Shown here piece after piece: positions 48,703 to 59,177 of a stretch of 64,000 bases of DNA. This stretch comes from Symbiodinium natans (lineage: Eukaryota > Sar > Dinophyceae > Suessiales > Symbiodiniaceae). The DNA is taken from contig CAJNDS010001258.1 of NCBI GenBank assembly GCA_905221605.1, forward strand, positions 489,720 to 553,719, read 5' to 3'. Made by a program: the position numbers and the translations under genes. Under the pieces are notes generated by a model. That model saw nothing but the letters and a program-made list of their open reading frames with translations. It did not search any database and was not told the DNA's origin. Every line of letters starts with the position of its first letter. Positions within the stretch are counted from its first letter, which is position 1.

Positions 48703-49788
48703 ATGTCGCTGACGCCGTTTCAAGACCTGCCTCCAAACACTGCGACATGGGTCCAGGTTTCGCATGGACGCTGGTCTGCGTCACAGGCCCAGCCCTCTCG
48801 AACAGCAATCGTAGCTGCTAGGCATGGACCCACGCGCGCATCACAGGGCCCAGCTCAGGCAGCCATGCCCCCTGGAGCCCCACAGCGCCCCGGCACAGCA
48901 GTCGTCACTGCTAAGCGTCGCAAGATTGCCAAGGCCTTCTTCGTGGCGCTCGCGGTGCTGATGGTGACAGCAAAACTAGTGGCTCCGTCCCTTGTTGGCA
49001 TCCCACCCGGCTGCTTCTCTGTCGCAAAGTCCGCTGACAGATGCGTGTCGACGTCAGGCACGGGCTGCCCACCCACAACGGCAGCAGCGAAGCCAGCATG
49101 TTTGCCAGGTTTGCCAGCGAAGCCATTGCGTTTGCCACCTCCCTGCACCAAACAAGGGGATGAGTTGTGGGGATTGGTCATGCTCAGAACCGGTACTGTC
49201 GCAGACAAGCTCTTGGAGCTCACAATATGGACGACGCCTGAGCTTCGTCGGACAATTGCGCTTTGTTTGTGTTTGCTTAGGCTTCTGGCACGAAGGTTGG
49301 CGGACGCTGGCTGGGTAATTGTGGGGTATGCTGACGGGTATTCTCATGGCTATGCTTGTTATCGGCGGTTGGTGTCAACAGTCTTGACTGATCTTCAGAC
49401 AAGGCTCCAAGAAGTGTCTGAAGAGAAGGCCGCGTTGACATCACAAGAGAACTCACGTCAGGCCGCTTTGACATCACTAGCCGTGACATATCTCGATCCA
49501 TACCTGTGCAGCTTGCTTGTTGTTGGCCTCGGAGGCGGAATCGGATCCTTGTCCGTGCAGCTCTACCTCAACAAGTATGGGAATGATGCGACCCGCAACA
49601 GGGTCTTGCTCTGGGATTCCTTCGTCTTTGGTGCTCTTCTTGCCTGTGCATCGGCGGGGGCTCTCGAAGGCGTGATCTTGAAGGATGTCCTAACACATTC
49701 GCCTGACAGCATCAGATTCCTGCCGCTGCTTTGGACAGGCGCGCGTCTTGGGGCAGTTCCTTTTCATATGCTGCATCACAGATTGTAG
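48703..49788 (+). CDS. Unknown multi-pass membrane protein, 361 residues in one open exon
   Basis: This is the longest convincing open frame here. I start at the ATG at 48703: a C/T-rich tract and CCTTCCCAG end four bases before it, as for an intron or spliced-leader acceptor. The N-terminus is Ser/Pro/Ala-rich. Hydrophobic segments lie near residues 77-94 (after KRRK), 183-199, 266-288 (LLVVGLGGGIGSLSV) and 302-322. Residues 225-256 could form a short coiled coil (LQTRLQEVSEEKAALTSQEN). Several CP/PxxC residues lie at 104-148. No family recognised. It follows the hydrolase stop by about 450 bases in the same direction. A further exon may lie at 50151-50273. Confidence 0.65.
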   Translation: MSLTPFQDLPPNTATWVQVSHGRWSASQAQPSRTAIVAARHGPTRASQGPAQAAMPPGAPQRPGTAVVTAKRRKIAKAFFVALAVLMVTAKLVAPSLVGIPPGCFSVAKSADRCVSTSGTGCPPTTAAAKPACLPGLPAKPLRLPPPCTKQGDELWGLVMLRTGTVADKLLELTIWTTPELRRTIALCLCLLRLLARRLADAGWVIVGYADGYSHGYACYRRLVSTVLTDLQTRLQEVSEEKAALTSQENSRQAALTSLAVTYLDPYLCSLLVVGLGGGIGSLSVQLYLNKYGNDATRNRVLLWDSFVFGALLACASAGALEGVILKDVLTHSPDSIRFLPLLWTGARLGAVPFHMLHHRL

Positions 49789-50150
49789 GTCCCGAGTCGT
49801 GCTTATCCCATATACATATACATATGGCTTTGCATCGGCTGCCTGATTCGCAGAATGCCCACATGCCTAGAATGCCTAGGCAATTATGTCAATGCACCAC
49901 AACCCTCGTACTAGTAGCGATGAGATCAGCTGCTGATTTGGATGCACTTGGCTGAGAGGTCGCCGCAGGCATTGTACTTAGTGCTTTGTATAGTCACGCC
50001 TGCTTAGCCGGTCTTTGGAGACCTCGAGCATGCCAGATCTAGCATCAAAACGAAAGCCAGCACTTGACCGTTCCCTTGATCTACAAGAGCTTCCTCGAGA
50101 TCCCTTCCCACTCGAACAACTTGTTGTCCCCCCTCTCTCCCTTGCCAGGT

Positions 50151-50273
50151 CTGTACATCCTCTTCATCACAAGCAGCGCCCTTATGTGTTTTTGCTTTCG
50201 GGCTTTGTTTGGGGTCACGGTTGCCAGACCGAAAAACACCATTAATGAGGTTCTCGTGGGCTTATCGCAATGA
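50151..50273 (+). CDS. Candidate terminal exon with a membrane segment: LYILFITSSALMCFCFRALF
   Basis: A C/T-rich tract and CTTGCCAG|G precede it. The frame runs to TGA at 50271-50273 (RPKNTINEVLVGLSQ). It may be the last exon of the membrane protein upstream, but no joining donor is settled. Confidence 0.4.
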   Translation: MYILFITSSALMCFCFRALFGVTVARPKNTINEVLVGLSQ

Positions 50274-51100
50274 TGCGATTGCATGGGATGTCTGTTAAGA
50301 GCACACGGCATGACTTGTGACTTATATGCATGATCAGAGAATGGAGATGAATGACAATGCTGGTGCTGTAGAGTTTTGGCCCTGCTGTGAAGATGAAGAG
50401 AGAGCAAAACATCTACGGAAATTGAAAGCCATTCGGTGATTCGAAGGTTAGGCTTAAACTGGATTTACCGCAAGCTCTGGGACCCAGGGTTTACGGTTTC
50501 GTGTTTTGTTTTGGTGGCCGGGAGTTAGATGTTGAGGGGTTGAGAGCGACTCAGGTGGATTAGCTCTAAGGCTAGCACAAGAAAGAAAGCCTATGTACAC
50601 CATAAAACCTTGGGGTGCAGGCGTTTAGGCTTCAGGGTTTAGGGTTGGGGGCACCTAGTGCTTGCGTTTAATTCTCAATTAGGGTTCCTTCAAGTCGGGC
50701 AGCCTCTAGACTCTTCAGTTCTACGATTGAGTGAGAGCCCGGGAAGAGTTCTTCAGCTCTTGGGTCTAAACCCTGAATCCTGCTGCTTTCGAGCATGAAG
50801 TTTTCATGGGTAGCCGTCACTGGGTTAGAGGTAGGGTGATGGCAGCGTGAGCCCATGATCAGCCACACCCCTCCAGAACTGGAGGGCTTCAGGGATTTTT
50901 TGGAGCAGGGCTACGGGGCTTCTAGGGTTGTAGGGTTTGGGGCGTAGGGCTGTTGGGGTTTTAGGGTTTGGGGGTTTAGCGTTTAGGGAAATTGGGGCGT
51001 TGGGGTTGTAGGGGTTTTGGGGATTCAGGGGATTTCTAGGGTTTATGATTGGGGTTGACGGGGGTCCAGGGTTTGGTGGTTTCCGGCTTGAGAGGGTTTG
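50274..51100. other. No clear gene; degenerate TTTAGGG-like words
   Basis: Unique sequence to about 50640, then GGGGTTT-type words. The minus-strand ORF at 50825-51250 (PNPKTPTAL) is repeat translation. Confidence 0.4.
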
Positions 51101-51109
51101 TAGTCGCTC

Positions 51110-51215
51110 CAGGAGGTTCAGTTCATGGGTACTTCGAACTTCAGTTAGAAGTCTACCTACAACTTTTGTAAGTGCAGTCATAGTTGGGGTTATAAGCCTA
51201 TAACCATGAACATGC
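51110..51215. mobile_element. Family B element, degenerate
   Basis: GAGGTTCAGTTCATGGGTACTT at the left and TATAACCATGAACATG at the right. Confidence 0.6.
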
Positions 51216-52044
51216 CCGACACGACAGCCGACCAGGGGCGCCAGCAGCACCCTCTCTCGGCAGCAGCTGCAGTTCTCAGACGGTACAGTGAGGGTTTAGG
51301 GTTTATATGGTTTAGGGCTTAGGGCCGGGGCTGTATGTTGCGAACAACAGCCGTGCAGAGACACCCTATGAACCTCTCCGCCTCGGGTTCAGGCCATCGG
51401 GGCATGATTCTCTGCAGACCCGAAACCCATACCCCGAAATACGATGATCCTTACTATGAAGGACCCCCCGGCTCCCACCTTCCCCACAGCCCCCTAAACC
51501 CTTGACTTGTAGAGACCTTCGAGTGTCGCACCGCCGGGGCTTCGAAACGTCGCCCCAGGCGTGTGCTTGCCGGTTGAGCCATAGAGCTCCTACTATTGGG
51601 GGTGATACATAGGGTTTTCTTGTTTAGGGTACAGTAGCTTGTGCTCTTCGCTTGGTGGGTGTGAGATGAAACCTCATGTGACATACTTTCATGTTTATGG
51701 ATACTTATCTGTTGATGCATGGCCCCTTCGAACTCATCAATCCAGGTACGTATAACTCTACATATATGAAACCATGAACCCCCAACTAGGGCTCAGGGTT
51801 CTGTTCGGAGTCTTAGCTCCCTCTGGCTCAAAGCTCTCAGCTTTTTTCTTCCGCAGAGGGCGTGTCTTGAATAGCACCTTGACCCTAATCCCTAAACCCT
51901 AGTCTAGTAGAACCTAATCCCTAAACCCGAATCCCTAAACCCGAACCTCTGATCGCATCTAAGCCACTGGCAGAACCTGAGTGCCATCCTAAACACTAGA
52001 GGCCCCAGGCCCAAAAGTATAATGACTCCATAATATGAAGTTAT

Positions 52045-52143
52045 TTGTTATTTTATTCGTATGAAGTCATTGTACTAGTCATAATATGAATATTATTCAT
52101 ATTATGACTAGTACAAAGACTTCATGCAAATAAAATGACTAAG
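52045..52143. mobile_element. AT-rich near-perfect palindrome
   Basis: Arms of about 45 bases around ATATTATTCATAT (left TGAAGTCATTGTACTAGTCA, right TGACTAGTACAAAGACTTCA). No second copy in the window. Confidence 0.85.
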
Positions 52144-52246
52144 AATAGCTCCGCAAAAATCCCTTAGCCTGAATGGTTCTCGAAACGAGATTACAGGGGA
52201 ATTTTACCGTACCTTTGATTTTCCTTCAAGGGTATTCAAAAGGGGT

Positions 52247-52394
52247 ATGCTTGCATTCTCCTCTTGGTCCTTGCTGTCACGCCTTCCGCGAGTGCTCGCG
52301 AGGCTCGTAGGTTCTCTACACGCCGGCCTGTGTGACGTGCATAGGCATCCGAAACACCACCTCTCGGCACGCTCGAGCGAGAATCACAGCGCAG
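52247..52394 (+). CDS. Candidate first exon: MLAFSSWSLLSRLPRVLARL
   Basis: ATG then a hydrophobic/Arg N-terminus like a targeting peptide, continuing HAGLCDVHRHPKHHLSARSS to a donor GCGCAG|GTGTTC. Function unknown. Confidence 0.45.
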
Positions 52395-53329
52395 GTGTTC
52401 CCACACCCTAAACCCTCAACCCTCAACCCTAAACCCTAAAGCCTAAAGCCTAAACCCTAAACCCTAAACCCCAAACCCTAAACCCTAGATAGACCTCAAC
52501 TAAATCCTGAACCCTCAGCCTGGATCCCCCGCACACACCCTAAACCCAAAGTACTTCTCAGACCCGATAGAAGACGCCGAAACCCGAAACTGTAAAGCCC
52601 AAAAGCTTAAAACCCTGAACTGCAAGACCCTCAGCTTCCAGACTCCAAGTAGACCCATCTAGAGTCGATAAGGCCTAGGGATGGCTTAGGATGGTTTAGG
52701 GTTTAAGGGTCAAGGGTTTAGGGTTAAGGGTTTAGGGCTAGCCCTAAACCCTAGCCCTAAACCCTAAACCCCAATCTTAAAAAACTCTCCGAGCCCTACT
52801 TGGAGGATATGGCGAGTTTCCGACAATCAGGGGCACGGTTCTGGGGGCTGCCTCTGCAACAGACAGGGGTTTTGCGTGGAGGGCATGTTGCGGGGACCGC
52901 TGGGTTGTGAAATGCCCATCTAGGCTTGAAACTACATGGGTGGTTGTCAAAATGATGATCCCTTTTGGGGTGCCCTTAATATTAGGTGCCGGATTAAATA
53001 GGGGATGCAAAAACCAGAATTTTGACAACCGCCCTTAGGATTGGGGCTTATAAGTGCCCTGAACCTCAAGGCTCTAAGGAGAATCTTGGGGGTGCCAGGG
53101 GGTCCCCCATGCAAGTCCAGAGGGTCTCTTGTCTCAACCTTACAGACCCGGACCGACACAGGGCACCCCAAAACCAGTTCCTTGAACCCTAAACCCTAAA
53201 CCCTAAAACCTAAACCCTGAACCCTAAACCCCTAAGCAGGCCCTCGCAAGGCCCCGCAAAATCCTAAACCCAGCATGTTCTCCTCTGCAGGGTTCCAAGC
53301 CAGAAGTCCTAAGCCCGAAAGGGTTCAGG

Positions 53330-53613
53330 GTTCAGGGTTCAGGGTTTAGGGTTTAGGGTTTAGGGTTTAGGGTTTAGGGTTTAGGGCTTTCAGGGCTTGA
53401 GTTGCCAACTAGGACTTCCGAAGTGCCTCGTCTCCCGCCTCTTGTGGCTCAGCTTTGACGCTTTGCGCGACTCGCAACAGGGCTCGCGCTGGCTGCCCGG
53501 GGGCGGCTTGGCAGGGGTTTAGGGTTTAGGGTTTAGGGTTAGGGTTTAGGGTTTAGGGTTTAGGGTTTAGGGTTTAGGGTTTAGGGTTTAGGGTTTAGGG
53601 TTTAGGGTTTAGG
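53330..53613. repeat. Two TTTAGGG arrays flanking a candidate exon
   Basis: 53330-53390 and 53515-53613, about 8 and 14 units, with the island at 53430 between them. Confidence 0.95.
53430..53513 (+). CDS. Candidate exon: RLLWLSFDALRDSQQGSRWL
   Basis: Coding-like with aromatic residues. It ends GGCTTGGCAG exactly at a long TTTAGGG array. Function unknown. Confidence 0.4.
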
Positions 53614-53615
53614 GC

Positions 53616-54128
53616 GTGCCAGACGGGAGCGCGCTTTGGGAGCGCGCGGTAGTCTGCAGACCTACCCACCCCAAGACCGCCCACTTACAACTCTCAAGGA
53701 GTAAAGACCTTTTATTTTTTTACAAAGCATCACATGAGTCAGCACTCACACCCTTTTTGGGGATTTCCACAAGGTGCGTGGACCAGGCGCAAAGCTGCAG
53801 CAGACGGAAACGAGGCAGGGTCCGTGAAGACAGCTTGGGTTGGCGCGAAGGGGCTAAGGGATGGACCAGGAACAGAGAAAGGCAGCGAGGCTTGGTTGGC
53901 GCGAAGGGGCTCCAGCCAGGAAGAACACACAGTGAACAGCTTGGGTTAACCGGCGCGAACGGGGTAAGGTGGGGTGCCGAACCAGGGTCAGGACCAGGCA
54001 CAAAGTTGCAGCAAACGGAAGCGAGGCGATTGGGTTGGCGCGAAGGGGCGAAAGCCAGAGGGAGAGCCCCGAAACAGGACACAAACTGGTGCGCGGACAG
54101 CTTGGCTTGGCGCAAGGGGGTAAGATGA
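53616..54128 (+). other. GC-rich tandem-repeat ORF (GWREGAK repeats), coding status doubtful
   Basis: Five imperfect units around GCTTGGNTTGGCGCGAAGGGG give repeated GWREGAK in one frame and related text in others. Because every frame repeats, openness alone is weak evidence. The stretch runs into the GGGCCA hexamer array. Confidence 0.5.
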
Positions 54129-54139
54129 CTCGAACAGGC

Positions 54140-54285
54140 CAGAGGCCAGGGCCGGCCAGGGCTAGGGCCAGGGCCAGGCCCAAACCAGGGCCAGGGGCAG
54201 GGGCAGGGCCAGGGCCAGGGCCAGGGCCAGGGCCAGGGCCAGGGCCAGGGCCAGGGCCAGCGCCAGGGCCAGGGCCAGGGCCTGC
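54140..54285. repeat. GGGCCA hexamer array
   Basis: About 22 units. Produces GPGPGP, ALALAL and PWPWPW text in long ORFs on both strands. Confidence 0.95.
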
Positions 54286-54891
54286 CCAGCCTGGAAGAAA
54301 GGGCTTTTTTGGCCAGAGCCCTGCCTGCCCCAACAAAACGGCTCAGCCCAGCGGAAGGGGGGGATGGACCAGGGGTCTCGAGGGGCCGTCCCAGGGGGCC
54401 CTCCAATGCAGGACCCAACCAGGGGCGCGGACAGCTTGGGGTTTAGGGTAAAAAAAAAAATACAGTGACAACTGCTGACTCGGCCTGTGCCTACCTGGAG
54501 GGTAAGCCAGCCTGGAGGCCAGCTCGGTCGCCCGCCTGGGGCTCCCTCGCAGGGTCTCACTGAGCGCTCGACCAGCGCCCGCCTACCCCAAAAGACAAGA
54601 GAGTGGGGTGGCGGGCGGGTTTAGGGTTTAGGGTTTAGGGTCAGGGTTTAGGGTTTAGGGCTTGGCAGATTCTTAGCAGAGGAAGCGCGGAATTCCGACA
54701 GGGGCCTTGATAATTAGAATAGGGTTGTGGGGCTTACTACAAAGCGGCCATAAGGGAATACTAGTAGTAGTTATCCCGACCCCTATAGTAGGTAACCCTG
54801 AGTTTTAAGCCCTAAACCCTAAACTCTACACACCCTAAGCATCATCCCTGAGGGGTCTTTCTATAGCTAGAATATTTTGGGGGACGTCTCA

Positions 54892-54967
54892 GGTACCGAC
54901 CTCAGTCCCAGACTGGAAAAGTTGCCGGTGAGCCAAAGACCGGTTGTCTCGGACAGGAGTCGGCTCT
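54892..54967 (+). CDS. Candidate exon: TDLSPRLEKLPVSQRPVVSD
   Basis: Open and coding-like, followed by a TTTAGTAGGG array. Splice edges unclear. Function unknown. Confidence 0.35.
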
Positions 54968-55465
54968 CTGGGTTTAGTAGGGTTTAGGGTTTAGGGCTTC
55001 AGAAAATTCAGGGTTTCAGGGTTTAGGGTTTAGGGTTTAGATTTTTTTGGGGTGGGTCAGCAGAACAAAGCACCCTTTGGCTGTTTACTCCCAGGTCACC
55101 CTGGGATCTAGTTGAGGGTTTAGGGTTTAGGGGTTTAGGGTTTAGGGGCTTAGGGTTTAGGATTTATGGTTGAAGGTTTTAGGGATTGGGGCTTTTTGGG
55201 TCTTACAAAGTCAGAGGCGTAGGGTTTGGAGGCTTTCAGTCCTTCGCGAGCTTGGAGGGCGCCCAAAACCCATGGGGTTTAGGGGTGTAGGGTTTAGGGT
55301 AAAGGGTTTAGTGAAGGGTTTAACATACAAGGTCGGAAGACTTACTAATGGTATTCTCTTATGGTCCCTATAGTAAATATTTGTTGCAGAAGAACTCCCA
55401 AAACCCTATTCTAATTCTTCAGGCCCCTAGACTAAGGGGGTTTAGGGCTTCAGGGCCCCAAACCT

Positions 55466-55518
55466 CAGACGGGCTCCTACCGGGAGTTCAGATGCCGGAG
55501 CTGGCAGCTTGCGATTGG
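55466..55518 (+). CDS. Candidate exon: GLLPGVQMPELAACD
   Basis: Ends at a GT donor (GATTG|GTAAAC). Short and coding-like. Function unknown. Confidence 0.3.
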
Positions 55519-55539
55519 TAAACTCACCCCCTCACCCCT

Positions 55540-55990
55540 CAAAAATACCAATATATGTCATACATATATATATATATATATGTATACATATATAACCAGA
55601 GGACCATTTTAAACAGGGTTCAGGGTTTTGGTGCAGGGTTTATGGCAACGCCATATTGCAGGTCTAGACGATGCCTAATGTTTTAGGGTTCAAGGTTTAA
55701 AGGCCCGCGGTTGAGGAAAGACGTCCCCCCCTTCCCCAAAAAACAACAAACAGATAATCACGCAGGTAAGCTAAGCAAGTACATGGACAATACAAAGTGT
55801 AAACAAACTAAGATGCGCATAGATGTATGTGATCATTCGTTTTAGATTTTCTAAATACATAAACTTATGTGTATATGTACGCAAATAAGTAAGCACATTA
55901 CGCATATGTATGTATATACAGTTTTACAGAAGCAAATAACGGTGTGCGTATATGTATAGATGAAGTGTATACGCGCGCCCGCAACTGCTA
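55540..55990. other. AT-rich stretch with (AT)n, no gene seen
   Basis: An AT run at 55565-55600, then ATGTATGTGTATA-like sequence to 55970. Lower GC than its surroundings; likely intron or spacer. Confidence 0.5.
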
Positions 55991-56112
55991 AACATCCCGT
56001 GAGCTCCCTAAACCCTAAACCCTAAACCCTAAACCCTAAACCCTAAACCCTAAACCCTAAGCCCCAAACCCTAAACCCTTAACCCCAAAGATCTCTCAGC
56101 CCAGGCCCATCA

Positions 56113-56165
56113 TGTCAGCACTGTCAACGTTGGCATGGCCCGACCCGGTCTTCGAGGCAACCTGG
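56113..56165 (+). CDS. Candidate first exon: MSALSTLAWPDPVFEATW
   Basis: The ATG is near 56113 after CAGCCCAGGCCC. It ends at CTGG|GTTTTAGGGG, so the donor is part of the repeat-like intron. Function unknown. Confidence 0.4.
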
Positions 56166-56223
56166 GTTTTAGGGGCAGGGTTTCGGGAGCCCTAAGCCCT
56201 AAGCCCTAAGCCCTAAACCCTAA

Positions 56224-56336
56224 ACCCTAAACCCGGGCTAGGGTTTAGGGTTTAGGGTTTAGGGTTTAGGGTTTAGGGTTTAGGGTTTAGGGTTTAGGGT
56301 TTTAGGTTTTAGGGTTTAGGGTTTAGGGTTTAGGGT
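56224..56336. repeat. TTTAGGG array
   Basis: About 15 units, facing a CCCTAAA run at 56004-56065. Confidence 0.95.
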
Positions 56337-56421
56337 GGTTTCCGACCTGATATCTCCTCTTGCATATTCAACAGGTCACCTCTGGGTTTTGTAGTGCGAA
56401 GCCCTAAACCCTAAACCCTTG

Positions 56422-56541
56422 CTTGGAGGTTCAGGGCACTTATAACCTGAACTATAGCTGTTCTTATAAGCCCCCTCAGCCCCCCGACGTCCCCTCATAC
56501 TTGGGGTGATTAGTAACTTTAAGTAACCATGAACCTCCAAG
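56422..56541. mobile_element. Family B palindromic element
   Basis: CTTGGAGGTTCAGGGCACTTAT to AAGTAACCATGAACCTCCAAG. Confidence 0.85.
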
Positions 56542-56937
56542 GAACCCTCAACCCTCAACCCTCAACCCTCAACCCAAAACCCTAAACCCTAGGCCTTAAG
56601 CCCTCAGCCCTAACCCCTAAACCCTAAACCCTAAGCCCTAAGCCTTAAGCCCGAAGCCCTAACCCTAAACTGGGTGGGGCGCACCTTGGTAAGGACTCCC
56701 TGATGCAAACCTGAGGCACTCGGACTGTCTGAGGCCGGCGCAGGCCCGATGTCTGAAAGTCTTTAGGGTTTAGGGTTTAGGGTTTAGGGTTTAGGGTTTA
56801 GGAGCTACGAGGGTCCTTCTATTTCCCTTCTATTCCTACTACGTTCTTGGGCTTCCCTGTTTGGGATTACCATTAGGATCCCTTTAGATTGGGGATGACA
56901 CTTAACCCTAAACCATTTCTGAAAACTCCTCTCTCAG

Positions 56938-56994
56938 GGTTCCCCCGACAGTACTTGCCGGTTCATGAGTCGGCGTTGCGTTGGGCTTCTTAGG
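56938..56994 (+). CDS. Candidate terminal exon: GFPRQYLPVHESALRWAS
   Basis: CTCTCAG|GG acceptor; open to TAG, where a TTTAGGG array begins. The TAG lies in CTTAG, so it may be a join instead of a stop. Function unknown. Confidence 0.4.
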
Positions 56995-57170
56995 GTTTAG
57001 GGTTTAGGGTTTAGGGTTTAGGGTTTAGGGTTTAGGGTAGAGGGTTCAGGGTTTTGGGGTTTAGGGGTAAGCTGCCACGACAACCGGTTAGCACTCTTCG
57101 GAAACTTGTCATGGCCTAAACACTACTTCAACCCACAAGCCCCAAGCCTTAAAGTCCTAAACCCTACCTG

Positions 57171-57287
57171 GGGATTTCCCAAAATAGGGCCACCCCTTCC
57201 TACACCCCAAATACAATAGAATCCCCCTTAAAGGGACAGCCCAAGAAGGGTACCCCTATTTTCGGAAACCCCACCTAGATCATGGCC
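57171..57287. mobile_element. Family D palindromic element
   Basis: TGGGGATTTCCCAAAATAGGG to CCCCTATTTTCGGAAACCCCA, with an inner AAGGG/CCCTT pairing. Confidence 0.75.
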
Positions 57288-57339
57288 TTGGCACTACCGT
57301 TTTATATGGCAGGATCAAAGGTGCCTGCTTGGATGCAAG
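57282..57339 (+). CDS. Candidate first exon: MALALPFYMAGSKVPAWMQ
   Basis: ATG in ATCATGGCC context, hydrophobic N-terminus, donor CAAG|GTTCGA. It begins at the right edge of an inverted-repeat element. Function unknown. Confidence 0.4.
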
Positions 57340-57391
57340 GTTCGACTTTCACTCCCCCCCCCCACCCCCCTAAACCCTAAACCCTCAAGCC

Positions 57392-57495
57392 TACGCCCTA
57401 AAAAATAAACCCTAAACCCTAAACCCTAAACCCTAAACCCTAAACCCTAAACCCTAAACCCTAAACCCTAAACCCTAAACCCTAAACCCTAAACT
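57392..57495. repeat. CCCTAAA array
   Basis: About 14 units, followed by C-runs at 57532 and 57682 and a G-run at 57610. Confidence 0.95.
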
Positions 57496-57576
57496 CGTCG
57501 AAGCCCCAAGCCCAAGCCCTGCCCGGATGCCCCCCCCCCCCCCCCCCCACCCACCCCGATGGTACGTGGTTGTTAC

Positions 57577-57695
57577 ATGGGGGGCTTACCATATTAGGGC
57601 TACCTTTCTGGGGGGGGGGGGGGTTCCTTACTATACGGAAAACCCACTATTCGGGGGTCTATGTTAGGGTCCCTTATTATCGTAAACCCCCCCCC
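57577..57695. mobile_element. Family D-like palindromic element
   Basis: GGGGGGCTTACCATATTAGGG to CCCTTATTATCGTAAACCCCC, with G- and C-runs inside. 290 bases from the previous copy. Confidence 0.6.
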
Positions 57696-58006
57696 CCACT
57701 TCCCCTCTTTAGTTATGTTTTTATGCTGGTAACATGATAGGAATGTTGCTAGTATTGATAGCATGTTGTGAGTGCTATGACGTTGTTGTGAGTATTGGTT
57801 AGAATTTGAGGGATTCTAGGCTTTAGGTTTGTGTGGAGCGGGTTAAGCTCAAAACCGGAGGTTTTGGGTGTAGGATCTACGTGGCCACCAACGCTGGAAT
57901 AATCTGAGTCCCCAATCGTTTTTGTTAAGGTCTGGGGTTCAAGATATACAGTTGTCGGTAACTTCCTTCCTAAACCCCAAACCCTGAACCCCCAAACCCC
58001 TAGACC

Positions 58007-58107
58007 TTGGGATGTCCCCGCTTCTACTAGCAGTCCTGACTAGGAATTCGAATAGGGGGTACCATAATCCCTGTGAAGGACTGTTAGTACAAGGGGAAAC
58101 ATCCCAA
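58007..58107. mobile_element. Family A palindromic element
   Basis: TTGGGATGTCCCCGCTT to AAGGGGAAACATCCCAA with inner CTAGCAGTCC/GGACTGTTAG. Confidence 0.85.
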
Positions 58108-58117
58108 CCTAAACCCC

Positions 58118-58248
58118 TACTTATGAACCCAATTAGCTGTACTTGTAACCCAATTACGACCATATCAAGGCACTTCAGGGGCTTGTAAGTGGGTGATCAG
58201 TCAGGTTATAACTTTATAACTGGGTTCTAGGTACCATGAACCTCCAAG
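58118..58248. mobile_element. Family B element, left end lost
   Basis: The right end AGGTACCATGAACCTCCAAG is intact; the left begins inside the arm. It sits 10 bases from a family A copy. Confidence 0.65.
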
Positions 58249-58264
58249 CGAACCCCTAAACCCG

Positions 58265-58347
58265 CAACTGTAAGCTGCAACTGTCGCGCGCCGCGCCGGC
58301 CCCGAGCTTTTGGCTAAAAGCAAGGATTTGGGCGCTGACGTTATAAG
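58265..58347 (+). CDS. Candidate exon: LSRAAPAPSFWLKARIWALT
   Basis: Open to TAA and coding-like, starting near the end of a family B element. Function unknown. Confidence 0.3.
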
Positions 58348-58439
58348 AGCGGTCTGACCCCGCACTCCGACGGTGGGCTGCGTTGCCTTTGCTGGGGGGG
58401 CGGGGGGTGGGGGGGTTTGGGAGATTCTCGGAAACTAGG

Positions 58440-58560
58440 GTGTCAGGGTTCAGGGATTCAGGGATTCAGGGGTTCAGGGGTTCAGGGGTTCAGGGGTTCA
58501 GGGGTTCAGGGGTTCAGGGGTTCAGGGGTTCAGGGGTTCAGGGGTTCAGGGGTTCAGGGC
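58440..58560. repeat. GGGGTTCA octamer array
   Basis: About 13 units; yields the repeated FRGSGVQG text. Confidence 0.95.
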
Positions 58561-58960
58561 TAGTAGGACCTCAGGGAATTTTCGGGTCATTTCAATGCCT
58601 TTTTACTAAGCAACACTCCGTAGTTCAGAGCAAGTTAGTTTAGGGTCGGGGGTTCAGGGTTTGAGGGTTTTTTGGTGTGCCCTCTTCGTGAGAAGCGGAG
58701 CAGTGTCCTGGGGCTTTGGGGGTTTCTGCTTTTTGCTGTCGGAATTTTGCTCCCCTAAGCCCTAAACCCTAAACCCTAAGCCCTAATTCCCTAAACCCTG
58801 GAACCCTGGAACCCTAGAACCCTCGAACCCTAGAACCCCAGAACCTTAGAACCCTGGAACCCTAGAACCCTAGAACCCGAAGTAGGGTTCTTGGGGAGTC
58901 AGGGCAGCGTTTCGGGTTTAAGGTTTAGGGTCTAGGGTTTAGGGTCTTTTGTTTGGGGTT

Positions 58961-59060
58961 TATGGATGTTCCCCCGTTACCTAGCTTGTCCTGAACGGGG
59001 ATTATCGTACCCCTATTAACATCCCTATTTCAGGACTGTTCGTATAAGGGAACATCCCAA
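58961..59060. mobile_element. Family A palindromic element
   Basis: GGATGTTCCCCC to AAGGGAACATCCCAA with inner TTGTCCTGAA/TTCAGGACTG. Confidence 0.8.
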
Positions 59061-59177
59061 CCCAAACCTCAAGTCCCCAAAACACAGACCCCTCTTTGCA
59101 AACCCTCCTAAAATCCTGCTTGGTAGACCCTAAACCCTAAACCCGAAACCCTAAACCCGAAACCCTAAACCCTAAGT

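Noticed and set aside
53720-54560. Long GC-rich minus-strand ORFs (PWPWPW, ALALAL)
   Set aside because: Driven by the GGGCCA array and high GC.
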